A DNA stretch of 64,000 nt from contig NZ_WITC01000124.1 in NCBI RefSeq assembly GCF_009601505.1, positions 62,001-126,000 of the forward strand, written 5' to 3'. The notes under the pieces are model-generated. The model searched no databases. It was not told the DNA's origin and worked only from the letters and a program-made list of their open reading frames with translations. Position numbers and translations under genes: made by a program. The first letter of the stretch is position 1. Each line of letters begins with the position of its first letter. Shown here one piece after another: positions 1 through 7,954 of this stretch. The DNA is from Sinorhizobium terangae. GTDB taxonomy: Bacteria; Pseudomonadota; Alphaproteobacteria; Rhizobiales; Rhizobiaceae.

Positions 1-2
1 CC

Positions 3-317
3 GACCGCGACCAGGTGATCCCGGACTTCTATTCGACGCTCGATTCGGTTGCGATCGTGTTGCGCAAGTTCAACCGCACGCTGATCGACGTCGACGGCCA
101 CACCGATTCGACCGGCAGCGCCGCCCACAACCAGGCTCTCTCCGAGCGCCGCGCGGCTTCGGTTGCCAACTATCTCGGCAGCCGCGGCATCGACCAGCGC
201 CGCATTTCCACCATGGGCTACGGCATGGAGCGGCCGATCGCGTCGAACGCCACCGAGGCCGGCCGTGCGCAAAACCGCCGCGTCGAAATCTCGATCGCTC
301 CGATCAAGCAGGGCTGA
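3..317 (+). CDS. OmpA-family C-terminal domain protein (5' end outside window)
   Basis: The reading frame is open from the first bases, so this is the 3' part of a gene starting upstream. The visible 104 residues are an OmpA C-terminal domain, which binds peptidoglycan diaminopimelate. The core signature runs DVDGHTDSTGS, then NQALSERRAASV, then a GYG(M)ERP segment and a final QNRRVEI. The aspartate and arginine of these motifs are the family's peptidoglycan contacts. The missing upstream part could be a lipoprotein signal, a glycine-zipper region or a beta barrel. The protein should sit in the outer membrane or periplasm. A clear rho-independent terminator follows the stop codon. Confidence 0.9.
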   Translation, partial: DRDQVIPDFYSTLDSVAIVLRKFNRTLIDVDGHTDSTGSAAHNQALSERRAASVANYLGSRGIDQRRISTMGYGMERPIASNATEAGRAQNRRVEISIAPIKQG

Positions 318-340
318 TCGCAAGATCACGGATACGACAA

Positions 341-369
341 GGGCCGCCGGCATGCCGCGCGGCCCTTTT
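341..369 (+). terminator. Rho-independent terminator of the OmpA-like gene
   Basis: A 7-bp GC stem (GGGCCGC at 341-347 with GCGGCCC at 359-365) and an 11-base loop are followed by TTTT, 23 bases after the stop codon. Confidence 0.8.
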
Positions 370-442
370 CCTTTCGGGGATGCAGACCATCTTCGCCGAA
401 GCCTCTCCCGGCGCGTCTGCAGTGCCGGCCGCGTTCCCGGCA

Positions 443-1891
443 CTAATGCATGTCTTGGTTCTGCATATGTCGGTTGGGGCCTGCGCCAAGCGCCCTCCGG
501 GCAGAGACGACGCCCGAAGCCGGCGCGAGTGCGAAGAGCCCAAAGAGCCAGATCGCTGCCGAGGTGGCGCCCGCCGCCGTGCCCTCGCCAATGCCGGCAA
601 GGTTGGCCGTCATGCCGGCAAGTGCGGCGCCGAGAGATGCGGCGAAGAGCTGGATCGTGGTGATCGACGCTGCCGCCTTTTCCTCCTCGCCAGCGGGCGC
701 TGCGGCATAGACCGCCGTGACGATGTGCGGCCACGCAACCCCGATGCCGAAGCCGACCGCAGCGATGCCGAGGCACAGCGGCACCGCGATCGCGGCGAAT
801 CCACCCGATATCATTGGCATGAAGGCGGCGATCGTCAGGAGACCGGCAAGGCCGAAGAACGGGCCGGCAGTAATCGTCTTGCGCGCGCGACTGCCTTCCC
901 AATGGGCGCTTGTCATCGAGCCGGCCGTCCAGCCGAGCGCCATCAATGCGGCAATGTAACCGGCAGCGAGGGGAGATCGCCCGTGCAGTTCCTGCAATAG
1001 ATAGGGAACGTAAATCTCCGGCTGCATGCCGATCATGGCCAGTGCAATGGTCGCATAGAGCGCCGCGAGCGGCGAGCGAGGGTTGAGAGCGCCCTGCGGC
1101 AACAGCCGCGCCGCCGCGCGGCGTTCGCCGGCGATGAGCATTGCGAAGAGAACGAGCGCGGCACTGACGCCGGCGATCTGTTCGGCGGTCGCCGTAAGGG
1201 TTCCGCTCACCGAGAGTACCAGGACGATGCCGATGAGAAGCGCAAGCTGCGTCAGCGGCAGTGGACCGCGCGCACCCGACGTCGTCCGCGGCAGGGTGGA
1301 GAGGGCGAGGGTCGCGAGCACTGCCGTCAGGGGCAGCAGCGACCAGAAGGCAGCCCGCCACGCGCCGTATTCGGCAAAGATGTCGCCGACGGCTGGGCCG
1401 ACGAGCGTCGCCGTGCCCCAGGTGGCGGATATGAGCCCGATCGCGCGGGCCCAGAGCGCGGCCGGGAAGACCATGCGGATGACGCCATAGGCGAGTGCGT
1501 AGAGAAGCCCGCCGCCGAAGCCCTGGATTGCGCGGCCGGCAAGCAGCAGGGCCATGCCGGGTGCGACGGCGCAGGTGAGCGAGCCCAGTCCGAAAACCAG
1601 CGCAGCGACGGCATAGGCGCCCCCGGCACCGGCCCGACCGAGCAGCCGCGCCGAGAGCGCCGCACCGAGAATGGACGCGGCAACGAAAAGCGTCGTGCTC
1701 CAGGCATAATAGCCGAGCCCGCCGATGTCCCGCACGATGGATGGCATGACGGTCGTGACGATATAGATGTTGAGCGCGTGCAACGCGACGCCGCCGCTGA
1801 GCACAAGCGAATGGATGGCATTACCGCCGAAGAAAAGGGTGAGCCAGCCGGCATCGGACGCGGCCGCGGCGTTCTTGGTCTTGTCGAGCAT
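443..1891 (-). CDS. MFS transporter, drug-efflux type
   Basis: A 482-residue integral membrane protein of the major facilitator superfamily. Hydrophobic helices cover nearly the whole length. The segment GRAIQGFGGG and the early pattern VVTTVMPSIVRDIGG-like (residues about 45-60) resemble the DHA2 drug:proton antiporters. It is the last gene of a leftward unit behind the ECF41 sigma factor (27-bp gap) and the carboxymuconolactone decarboxylase, so it may be co-transcribed with them. The substrate cannot be told from sequence. Efflux of an organic or oxidised compound would fit the neighbours, but that is inference. Confidence 0.85.
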   Translation of the reverse strand: MLDKTKNAAAASDAGWLTLFFGGNAIHSLVLSGGVALHALNIYIVTTVMPSIVRDIGGLGYYAWSTTLFVAASILGAALSARLLGRAGAGGAYAVAALVFGLGSLTCAVAPGMALLLAGRAIQGFGGGLLYALAYGVIRMVFPAALWARAIGLISATWGTATLVGPAVGDIFAEYGAWRAAFWSLLPLTAVLATLALSTLPRTTSGARGPLPLTQLALLIGIVLVLSVSGTLTATAEQIAGVSAALVLFAMLIAGERRAAARLLPQGALNPRSPLAALYATIALAMIGMQPEIYVPYLLQELHGRSPLAAGYIAALMALGWTAGSMTSAHWEGSRARKTITAGPFFGLAGLLTIAAFMPMISGGFAAIAVPLCLGIAAVGFGIGVAWPHIVTAVYAAAPAGEEEKAAASITTIQLFAASLGAALAGMTANLAGIGEGTAAGATSAAIWLFGLFALAPASGVVSARRALGAGPNRHMQNQDMH

Positions 1892-1918
1892 GTTGAGCCT
1901 CGTTGATCCGCGACCGTC

Positions 1919-2806
1919 TCAATGGACGGCTGCGTCGTCAAGATGAGCGAGCTTGTCCGGATTGCGGACGATGAAGATATCGGCCACCCGGTCGTCGTGG
2001 TCGTAGCCGAAGGAAACCGTTGCGGCGATGTCGCCATCGCTCCTGAGGACGATGCCTCGTCCGCCATTGAGCTCGGCGGTTTCCCACTGGTAGTGCGACC
2101 AGTATTCGGTCAGGCGCTCGGCAATGAAGGCCATGACGGTCTCCTTGCCGGCAACGATGCCGAGCACGGTCGCGGCCTTGCCGCCACCATCGGCGGTGAG
2201 CTTCACGTCGGCCGACAGCAGCGCTGAAAGGCCGGCAATGTTGCCGCCGTGAATGGCGTTGTGGAAGGCGGCAAGCAGTTCCTCCTGCCGTTCGCGCGGT
2301 GTCGCATGTCTGGTCCGGACCACACCGATGTTGGATTTCGCGCGTGAGACCAGCTTGCGTGTGGCTGCCTCCTGCATGTCGAGCGTTTCGGCGATCTCGT
2401 CATAGGGCTGGCCGAAAATCTCATGCAGCAGATAGGCAGCGCGTTCCTTGGGCGTCAGCCGCTCGAGCATCAGCAGGAATGCGGTCGTGAGGGAGGAGGT
2501 GAGCGCAAGCTTCTCCTCCACATTGTCGTCGCTTGCGGTGTGGATCGGTTCCGGCAGCCACGCGCCGACATAGTCGACGCGTTTGCGATGCGCGGATTTG
2601 AGCAGATCGAGGCAACGGCGCGTGCAGGCGGTGGTGAGCCAGGCGGCCGGATTTTCGACCGCGGAAAGATCGGTCGCCTGCCATTTCAGAAACGTGTCCT
2701 GCACAGCATCCTCGGCATCCGCACGCGAACCCAGAATGCGGTAGGCGAGGCCGAGGAGGCGCGGTTGCGCCTCCTCGAACATGCGGCCCTTGTCGTTGCG
2801 AACCAT
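1919..2806 (-). CDS. ECF41-group RNA polymerase sigma factor with SnoaL-like C-terminal domain
   Basis: A 295-residue sigma factor: sigma-70 region 2 at about residues 8-75, region 4 at about 110-165, and a C-terminal NTF2/SnoaL-like domain from about 175. Three features of group ECF41 are visible: WLPEP in the linker (83-87), DGGGK (206-210) and NPDKL near the end (282-286). In this group the C-terminal extension replaces a separate anti-sigma factor and tunes activity in cis. Group members usually sit beside a carboxymuconolactone decarboxylase, oxidoreductase or epimerase gene, and here the decarboxylase lies 1 bp upstream (TGACATG junction). A matching promoter lies upstream of that gene, so self-activation is likely. 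Confidence 0.93.
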   Translation of the reverse strand: MVRNDKGRMFEEAQPRLLGLAYRILGSRADAEDAVQDTFLKWQATDLSAVENPAAWLTTACTRRCLDLLKSAHRKRVDYVGAWLPEPIHTASDDNVEEKLALTSSLTTAFLLMLERLTPKERAAYLLHEIFGQPYDEIAETLDMQEAATRKLVSRAKSNIGVVRTRHATPRERQEELLAAFHNAIHGGNIAGLSALLSADVKLTADGGGKAATVLGIVAGKETVMAFIAERLTEYWSHYQWETAELNGGRGIVLRSDGDIAATVSFGYDHDDRVADIFIVRNPDKLAHLDDAAVH

Positions 2807-2807
2807 G

Positions 2808-3239
2808 TCAGTGCCTCGAAATCTGGATGCGGTTCCAAAGGTTGATCATTGCCACGGTCGAGGTGATGACGCTGATCTCGTTGTCGCTGAAGTGCTCGCG
2901 AAGCCGGGCACGGAGACTGGCGAAATCCGTCCGGGGTTCGAGTTCCGTCAAGGCCTCGGTCCAGGCGAGGGCGGCCTTTTCACGCTCGGAGAAATCGCCG
3001 ACCTGGTCCCAGACGATAATGCGGTCGAGCCGTTCGCTCGTCTCGCCGTCGGCACGGGCTTCCTTCGTATGCATCTTCACGCAGAAGCCGCAACGGTTGA
3101 TCTGCGAGGCACGCAGCTGCACGAGGTGGTGGATCGTCCGGTCGAGGCCGTGGCTGTCCATTTTGGTGTGCACGCCGGCAAGCGCGTCGAGCACATCCGG
3201 GATTTCCTGTTCGTAACGCACGGCTTTCATATCGGTCAT
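2808..3239 (-). CDS. Carboxymuconolactone decarboxylase family protein (AhpD-like)
   Basis: 143 residues, the usual size of the family. Cys50-x2-Cys53 followed by His57 (CGFCVKMH) is the AhpD-type redox/peroxidase signature, so a thiol redox role is more likely than true gamma-carboxymuconolactone decarboxylation. It is the first gene of a leftward unit, one base ahead of the ECF41 sigma gene, which is the standard genomic partner of this family. The start is preceded by GGAGACAG-type purine-rich sequence. The ECF41-type promoter at 3281-3307 lies about 42 bp upstream of the start codon. The substrate is unknown. Confidence 0.9.
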   Translation of the reverse strand: MTDMKAVRYEQEIPDVLDALAGVHTKMDSHGLDRTIHHLVQLRASQINRCGFCVKMHTKEARADGETSERLDRIIVWDQVGDFSEREKAALAWTEALTELEPRTDFASLRARLREHFSDNEISVITSTVAMINLWNRIQISRH

Positions 3240-3280
3240 GGTCTGTCTCCATTGAGGTCAATTGAAGCTTTCGACCAGTT

Positions 3281-3307
3281 GACGATTGACCGTCGGCGCC
3301 TGTGACG
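3281..3307 (-). promoter_or_regulatory. Candidate ECF41-type promoter
   Basis: On the minus strand the sequence reads CGTCACA, 16 bases, CGTC. The described ECF41 promoter is TGTCACA-N16-CGTC, so only the first base differs and the spacing is exact. It lies just upstream of the decarboxylase-sigma-MFS unit, as expected for autoregulation. Confidence 0.75.
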
Positions 3308-3329
3308 TGCGCTGCGAATTTTTCGGAAG

Positions 3330-4382
3330 TCAGCCGCCGGGCGGATAGGCGTGCTCGTTTCCGCGGAAATCGGTGATGGTGTAGCAGCCGCCCCCTTCCG
3401 CAGCGATCGTGCTTGCGCTGATGACGGCCTTGCCGTGACCGCCGGGGATGTCGAGGATATAGGTCGGCTGGCAGAGGCCGGAAACGCGGCCGCGAAGCGC
3501 GGCGACGAGTTTCTGTCCCTCCTCGATCGACAACCGGAAATGGCCGGTGCCGGGCGCGAGATCGGGGTGATGCAGGTAATAGGGCTTGATCCGTGTTTCG
3601 ACGAAGGCGCGCATCAGTTCCGCAAGCACGTTCGCATCGTCGTTGACGCCCTTGAGCAGCACCGACTGGCTGACCATGACGATGCCCGCGTCGATGAGGC
3701 GGGCCGAAGCGGCGCGCGCCTCGGGCGTCAGCTCGCGCGGGTGGTTAGCATGAAGTGCCACATAGGTCGCCTTGCCGCTCGCCTTCAACGCCGCGATAAG
3801 GGCCGCATCGACGCGCTCCGGTTCGACGACGGGCACGCGTGTGTGGAAGCGGACGATCTTGAGATGCTCGATCGCGCCGAGCCGCTCCATGATTTCGCCG
3901 AGCCGGCGGGGCGAAAGAACCAGCGGATCGCCGCCGGTGAGGATCACTTCCCAGATTTCCGAATGGTGCGCAATGTAAGCGATCGCGGCGTCGAGCTCGG
4001 CAGGCGTCAACGTGCCGAGCCCCTGCGGCCCGACCATTTCGCGACGGAAACAGAAGCGGCAATAGACGGGGCACACATGCACCGCCTTGAGCAGCACGCG
4101 GTCGGGATAGCGGTGGACGATCCCGGTAACCGGGCTGTGCGAACCGTCGCCAATCGGATCGGCGCGCTCTTCCGGCGTGAGCGTCAGCTCGGCCGCGTTC
4201 GGCACGAATTGCCGGGCGATCGGGTCGTCCTGGTCCTGGCGGTCGATGAGATCCGCAATGGCCGGGCTGATCGAAACGGCATAGCGCGACGCCACGCGGA
4301 AAACCGCCTCCTCGTCCGTCGGCGCGACAAGACCGGCATCGACGAGCTCGCGCGCCGTTCTGATGGAGCGCTGTGCAGTCAT
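3330..4382 (-). CDS. epmB: EF-P beta-lysylation radical SAM enzyme (lysine 2,3-aminomutase family)
   Basis: 350 residues from the ATG that overlaps the epmA stop codon (ATGA, 4379-4382); a longer in-frame start exists but is less likely. Radical SAM cluster ligands are Cys104, Cys108 and Cys111 (CPVYCRFC), followed by the family's GGDPL segment. It lacks the long extensions of fermentative lysine 2,3-aminomutase. EpmB makes (R)-beta-lysine, which EpmA attaches to elongation factor P. Both epmA and efp are adjacent, so this assignment is strong. Translation is probably coupled to epmA. Confidence 0.92.
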   Translation of the reverse strand: MTAQRSIRTARELVDAGLVAPTDEEAVFRVASRYAVSISPAIADLIDRQDQDDPIARQFVPNAAELTLTPEERADPIGDGSHSPVTGIVHRYPDRVLLKAVHVCPVYCRFCFRREMVGPQGLGTLTPAELDAAIAYIAHHSEIWEVILTGGDPLVLSPRRLGEIMERLGAIEHLKIVRFHTRVPVVEPERVDAALIAALKASGKATYVALHANHPRELTPEARAASARLIDAGIVMVSQSVLLKGVNDDANVLAELMRAFVETRIKPYYLHHPDLAPGTGHFRLSIEEGQKLVAALRGRVSGLCQPTYILDIPGGHGKAVISASTIAAEGGGCYTITDFRGNEHAYPPGG

Positions 4383-5431
4383 GCGCTTGCCTCCGCGACC
4401 GGCGCCCACAGCACCTGATCGATGCGCGAAGCCCCCGTCGCCAGCATCACCAGGCGATCGAAGCCGAGCGCGATGCCACTCGCCTCGGGCATGATTGCGA
4501 GAGCCGACAGGAAGTCTTCGTCGAGCGGATAGGTTTCGCCATAAACGCGCGCCTTTTCCGCCATTTCGAGTTCGAAGCGGCGGCGCTGCTCCGCTGCATC
4601 GGTCAGTTCGCCGAAGGCATTGGCAAGCTCGACGCCGCAGGCATAGAGCTCGAAACGTTCGGCAACGCGGCGGTCTCGCGCGGTCGGTCTGGCGAGCGCC
4701 GCCTCGGCTGTCGGATATTCGTCGAGGATCGTCGGCCGGCCGAAACCGAGATTTGGCTCGACCTTTTCCACGAGCACGCGGCTGAAGAGGTCAGCCCAGG
4801 TGTCATCGTCGGCGACGCGCAAGCCCGAAACCCTCATGGCCGCGGCCAGCCGGTGGCGATCCGTCGCCCCGTCCTCGGCGATAGAGGCGAGCAGGTCGAT
4901 GCCCGCAAAGCGCTCGAAGGCTTCGGCCAACGAAAGCCGCTCCGGTTCAAGAAACGGGTCGGTGGTCCTGCCCTGGTAAGAGAGGGAGCGTGTGCCGGTC
5001 GTCTCGGCGGCAAGTGCGAGGATTTCGGCGCAGTCGCGCATCAGCGCCTCGTAGCTCTCGCCGGCGCGATACCATTCGAGCATGGTGAATTCGGGATGGT
5101 GCAGCGGCCCGCGCTCCCGGTTGCGGTAGACATGGGCAAAACAGGCGATGCGCTTTTCGCCCGCGGCAAGCAATTTCTTGCAGGCGAATTCCGGCGAGGT
5201 GTGAAGATAAAGCGGTTGGGCGGAGCCGTCGTGGCCGAGCGCCTGCGTTGCAAAGGCATGCAGATGGGCTTCGTTGCCCGGAGATACCTGAAGGCTCGCC
5301 GTATCGACCTCGGTGAAATCCCGCTCGTCGAAGTAACGCCGCAATGCCGATTGGATGCGGTTGCGCCCGATCAGAAACGGGCGCCGATCGGCATGGACAT
5401 CCGGTGTCCACCAGGGAGAAGCATGCGGCAT
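4379..5431 (-). CDS. epmA: EF-P--lysine ligase, lysyl-tRNA synthetase-like
   Basis: A class II aminoacyl-tRNA synthetase core without an anticodon-binding domain, about 350 residues, typical for EpmA/PoxA/GenX. Visible motifs are TSPEFACKKLL and FAHVYRNRERGPLHHPEFTM-like motif 2, and a C-terminal GIALGFDRLVML motif 3. It ligates beta-lysine to Lys34 of EF-P. I chose the ATG at 5431; an in-frame TTG at 5464 would add 11 residues. It is divergent from efp and overlaps epmB by 4 bp, so the three genes form the complete EF-P modification module. Confidence 0.92.
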   Translation of the reverse strand: MPHASPWWTPDVHADRRPFLIGRNRIQSALRRYFDERDFTEVDTASLQVSPGNEAHLHAFATQALGHDGSAQPLYLHTSPEFACKKLLAAGEKRIACFAHVYRNRERGPLHHPEFTMLEWYRAGESYEALMRDCAEILALAAETTGTRSLSYQGRTTDPFLEPERLSLAEAFERFAGIDLLASIAEDGATDRHRLAAAMRVSGLRVADDDTWADLFSRVLVEKVEPNLGFGRPTILDEYPTAEAALARPTARDRRVAERFELYACGVELANAFGELTDAAEQRRRFELEMAEKARVYGETYPLDEDFLSALAIMPEASGIALGFDRLVMLATGASRIDQVLWAPVAEASA

Positions 5432-5607
5432 GATCGGTCTGTCCAAACTTTCTTCGCGTGCCAAGTTTCTTCGCGAGAGAGCCGGCGCAGGCTGGCTATT
5501 TGCGCGAATTTAGGGTAGTTGCGGCGCGAAATCCTAGTTTTCGCGTCCTGCAGGGCCGGGTTTCCCGGCTCGCCGTGTCGCGCATACCTCTGTTACAAGG
5601 AAGACTA

Positions 5608-6177
5608 ATGGTCAAGGTCATCGCTTCTTCTGTCCGCAAGGGCAACGTTCTCGACGTCGACGGCAAGCTGTATGTCGTGCTTACCGCACAGAACTTCCAC
5701 CCGGGCAAGGGCACGCCGGTCACGCAGGTCGACATGCGCCGCATTTCCGATGGCGTGAAGGTTTCCGAGCGCTACCGCACGACCGAGCAGGTCGAGCGCG
5801 CTTTCGTCGAAGACCGCGAACACACGTTTCTCTATGAAGACGGCGAAGGGTTCCACTTCATGAACCCGGAAAGCTATGACCAGCTCGTCATGTCGGCTGA
5901 AGACATCGGCGACCAGAAGGCCTATCTCCAGGAAGGCATGGCCGTGATGCTGTCGATCCACGAAGGTGTTGCGATCGCCATCGACCTGCCGCGGCACGTC
6001 ATCCTCGAGATCACCGAGACCGAACCGGTGGTCAAGGGCCAGACGGCGTCGTCCTCCTACAAGCCGGCGCTTCTCTCGAATGGCGTGCGCACCTCCGTGC
6101 CGCCGCACATCCAGGCCGGCACCCGCGTCGTCATCGCGACGGAAGACGGATCCTATGTCGAACGCGCCAAGGACTGA
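5608..6177 (+). CDS. efp: Elongation factor P
   Basis: 189 residues with the usual three beta-barrel layout. The modification loop carries Lys34 in NFHPGKGTP, the residue lysylated by EpmA. The start is the ATG with AAGGAAG just upstream; the frame extends further 5' but without a good start. EF-P relieves ribosome stalling at consecutive prolines. It lies back to back with epmA-epmB (gap 5432-5607), which must hold both promoters. A strong terminator follows. No epmC (hydroxylase) gene is seen nearby. Confidence 0.97.
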   Translation: MVKVIASSVRKGNVLDVDGKLYVVLTAQNFHPGKGTPVTQVDMRRISDGVKVSERYRTTEQVERAFVEDREHTFLYEDGEGFHFMNPESYDQLVMSAEDIGDQKAYLQEGMAVMLSIHEGVAIAIDLPRHVILEITETEPVVKGQTASSSYKPALLSNGVRTSVPPHIQAGTRVVIATEDGSYVERAKD

Positions 6178-6202
6178 TTGAGAAACCCGCATGGGAAATC
6201 AA

Positions 6203-6238
6203 ACGGGGACGGTTGTCGCTGACTGCCGTCCCCGTTTT
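6203..6238 (+). terminator. Rho-independent terminator of efp
   Basis: A 10-bp stem, ACGGGGACGG at 6203-6212 pairing with CCGTCCCCGT at 6226-6235, followed by a T-run. Confidence 0.85.
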
Positions 6239-6390
6239 CGATTCACATTCGGCTGCCTATACCTGCAAATAGGGGGCGCATTTTGTGAAGCCGGTGCTAG
6301 GATGCCGCCGTCCGAAGCGGGGCGCGACGCAAAGTGGCTTGCCAACTGCGTCCTTTCTCATCTCGGCGATCCTGTCACGCGAGGTTTTGC

Positions 6391-7632
6391 ATGTTCCCAT
6401 TGTCGCATATGATGAAGTCCTTCATTCGCAAGGGTCGCCTGACGGTGATCGATGCCGATGGCAAGCGCCACGTCTTCTCCGGAGAGCCCGGGCCACACGT
6501 GACGATGCGGCTGACGGACAAGCGGCTTTACCGCACCCTCGTCTTCAATGCCGAGCTTGCGGCCGGCGAGGCCTATATGGACGGCACGATGCGCTTCGAG
6601 GAGGGCTCGACGCTCCGGGACTTTCTCACGCTGTTCTCGATCAACCGGCTCTCGCTCGGTTCCTATCCGATCCAGAAGGTCTTGCGCGCAATCAAGATGC
6701 GCTTCCGCAAGCGCCAGCAGGCAAACCCCAAGGGCAAGGCGCAGCAGAACGTTGCGCACCACTACGATCTCGGCAACGATTTCTACAAGCTCTTCCTCGA
6801 CGAGAACATGCTCTATTCCTGCGCCTATTTCCGCGCTCCCGACGAGACGCTGGAGGCGGCGCAGCGAAACAAGCTCCGGCTGCTTGCCGCGAAACTCTGC
6901 CTGAAGCCGGGGATGAAGGTGCTCGATATCGGCTGCGGCTGGGGCGATCTGGCGCTCTACCTGGCGGCGCTCGAGAATGTCGAGGTTCTGGGCGTGACGC
7001 TCTCGAAGGAGCAGCAGGCGCTCGCGTCCGAGCGGGCTCGCAAGGCGGGCATGGCCGATCGCGTGCGCTTCGAGCTCAAGGATTACCGCGACGTCCAGGG
7101 CCCCTTCGATCGCATCGTCTCGGTCGGCATGTTCGAGCATGTCGGCGTTCACCACTATGACGAGTTCTTCAAGAAGCTGAATGCGTTGATGCCGGACGAC
7201 GGGCTCGCGGTGCTACACTCGATCGGGCACATGAGCCCGCCCGGCATGGCGAGTTCGTGGCTGCGCAAATACATCTTCCCCGGCGCCTATTCGCCGGCGC
7301 TTTCGGAAGTCTTCTCGGTTGTCGAGCAGAACAGCCTGTGGGTGACCGATCTGGAATTCCTGCGGGTGCACTATGCGACGACGCTGGCTCACTGGGGCAA
7401 GCGCTTCGAGGAAAACCGCGACAAGGTGATCGCGATGTACGACGAGCGCTTCGCCAGGATGTGGGAGTTCTACCTGATCAGCGCGGAGATGATGTTCCGC
7501 ACCGGCAGCCAGCTCGTCTTCCACATGCAATTGTCGCGCTCCCGCGACGCCGCCCCGATCGTCCGCGACTACATCACCGATCAGCAGCGCGCCTATATCG
7601 ACCAGGAACGGGCGCTCAATCTCGCGATCTGA
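6391..7632 (+). CDS. cfa: Cyclopropane-fatty-acyl-phospholipid synthase
   Basis: 413 residues from the ATG at 6391, which has GAGG 6 bases upstream; an ATG pair at 6409/6412 is also possible. The SAM-binding motif is VLDIGCGWGDLALYLA. The Cfa signature HYDLGNDFYKLFLDE followed by MLYSCAYF precedes it, and VGMFEHVG follows. The enzyme methylenates cis double bonds of membrane phospholipid acyl chains, a stationary-phase and acid-stress trait of rhizobia. The N-terminal domain of about 100 residues is normal for the family. It stands alone; the downstream gap holds a RIME-like repeat. Confidence 0.93.
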   Translation: MFPLSHMMKSFIRKGRLTVIDADGKRHVFSGEPGPHVTMRLTDKRLYRTLVFNAELAAGEAYMDGTMRFEEGSTLRDFLTLFSINRLSLGSYPIQKVLRAIKMRFRKRQQANPKGKAQQNVAHHYDLGNDFYKLFLDENMLYSCAYFRAPDETLEAAQRNKLRLLAAKLCLKPGMKVLDIGCGWGDLALYLAALENVEVLGVTLSKEQQALASERARKAGMADRVRFELKDYRDVQGPFDRIVSVGMFEHVGVHHYDEFFKKLNALMPDDGLAVLHSIGHMSPPGMASSWLRKYIFPGAYSPALSEVFSVVEQNSLWVTDLEFLRVHYATTLAHWGKRFEENRDKVIAMYDERFARMWEFYLISAEMMFRTGSQLVFHMQLSRSRDAAPIVRDYITDQQRAYIDQERALNLAI

Positions 7633-7639
7633 GTTCTCA

Positions 7640-7826
7640 CCCTAAGCCTTCACCCCTCCCCAACCATCCCCACAAGGCATCCACAAGGGGAAGGGGTTGC
7701 TGGTCCGCTCTGTTCACGCCTCAGGGAGACCTGTACGGCAGGCGCGAAGGTTGGAAATGGCAGGGAAGTGTGTCGCGGTGCCTGGCCCTCCCTCTTGTGG
7801 GGAGGGGTTGGGGAGGGTCTGTTCTA
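7640..7826. repeat. RIME-like intergenic mosaic element
   Basis: Two GC-rich palindromes in inverted arrangement flank a spacer: a CCCCTCCCCAACC / CCACAAGGGGAAGGGG block at 7652-7697 and a CTTGTGGGGAGGGGTTGGGGAGGG block at about 7785-7820. This is the architecture of the rhizobial RIME family. With the iron control element it fills the 322-bp gap between cfa and mbfA. Confidence 0.75.
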
Positions 7827-7924
7827 GGTGCGGGAGAAGGTCGCGGCAGCGAGATGAGCGGGCGTTACTGCGCCGCAAGGCTCGCCCGCACCGAGCCTTG
7901 ACGCTCCATGTTCCGGCTCCTATT

Positions 7925-7941
7925 TTTAGAATTATTCTAAA
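7925..7941. promoter_or_regulatory. Iron control element (Irr box) of mbfA
   Basis: TTTAGAATTATTCTAAA is a perfect 17-bp palindromic match to the rhizobial iron control element TTTAGAA-N3-TTCTAAA. It ends 13 bp before the mbfA start, over the promoter or leader, so Irr binding under low iron should repress the gene. Confidence 0.88.
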
Positions 7942-7954
7942 GAAGGTTTCACCA

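Noticed and set aside
421-444. AGTGCCGG/CCGGCACT hairpin at the MFS stop codon
   Set aside because: It overlaps the stop codon and has no T-run in the direction of transcription, so it was not called a terminator.
3351-4418. 355-codon plus-strand frame opposite epmB
   Set aside because: Shadow frame of a well-recognised radical SAM gene; no start with ribosome site.
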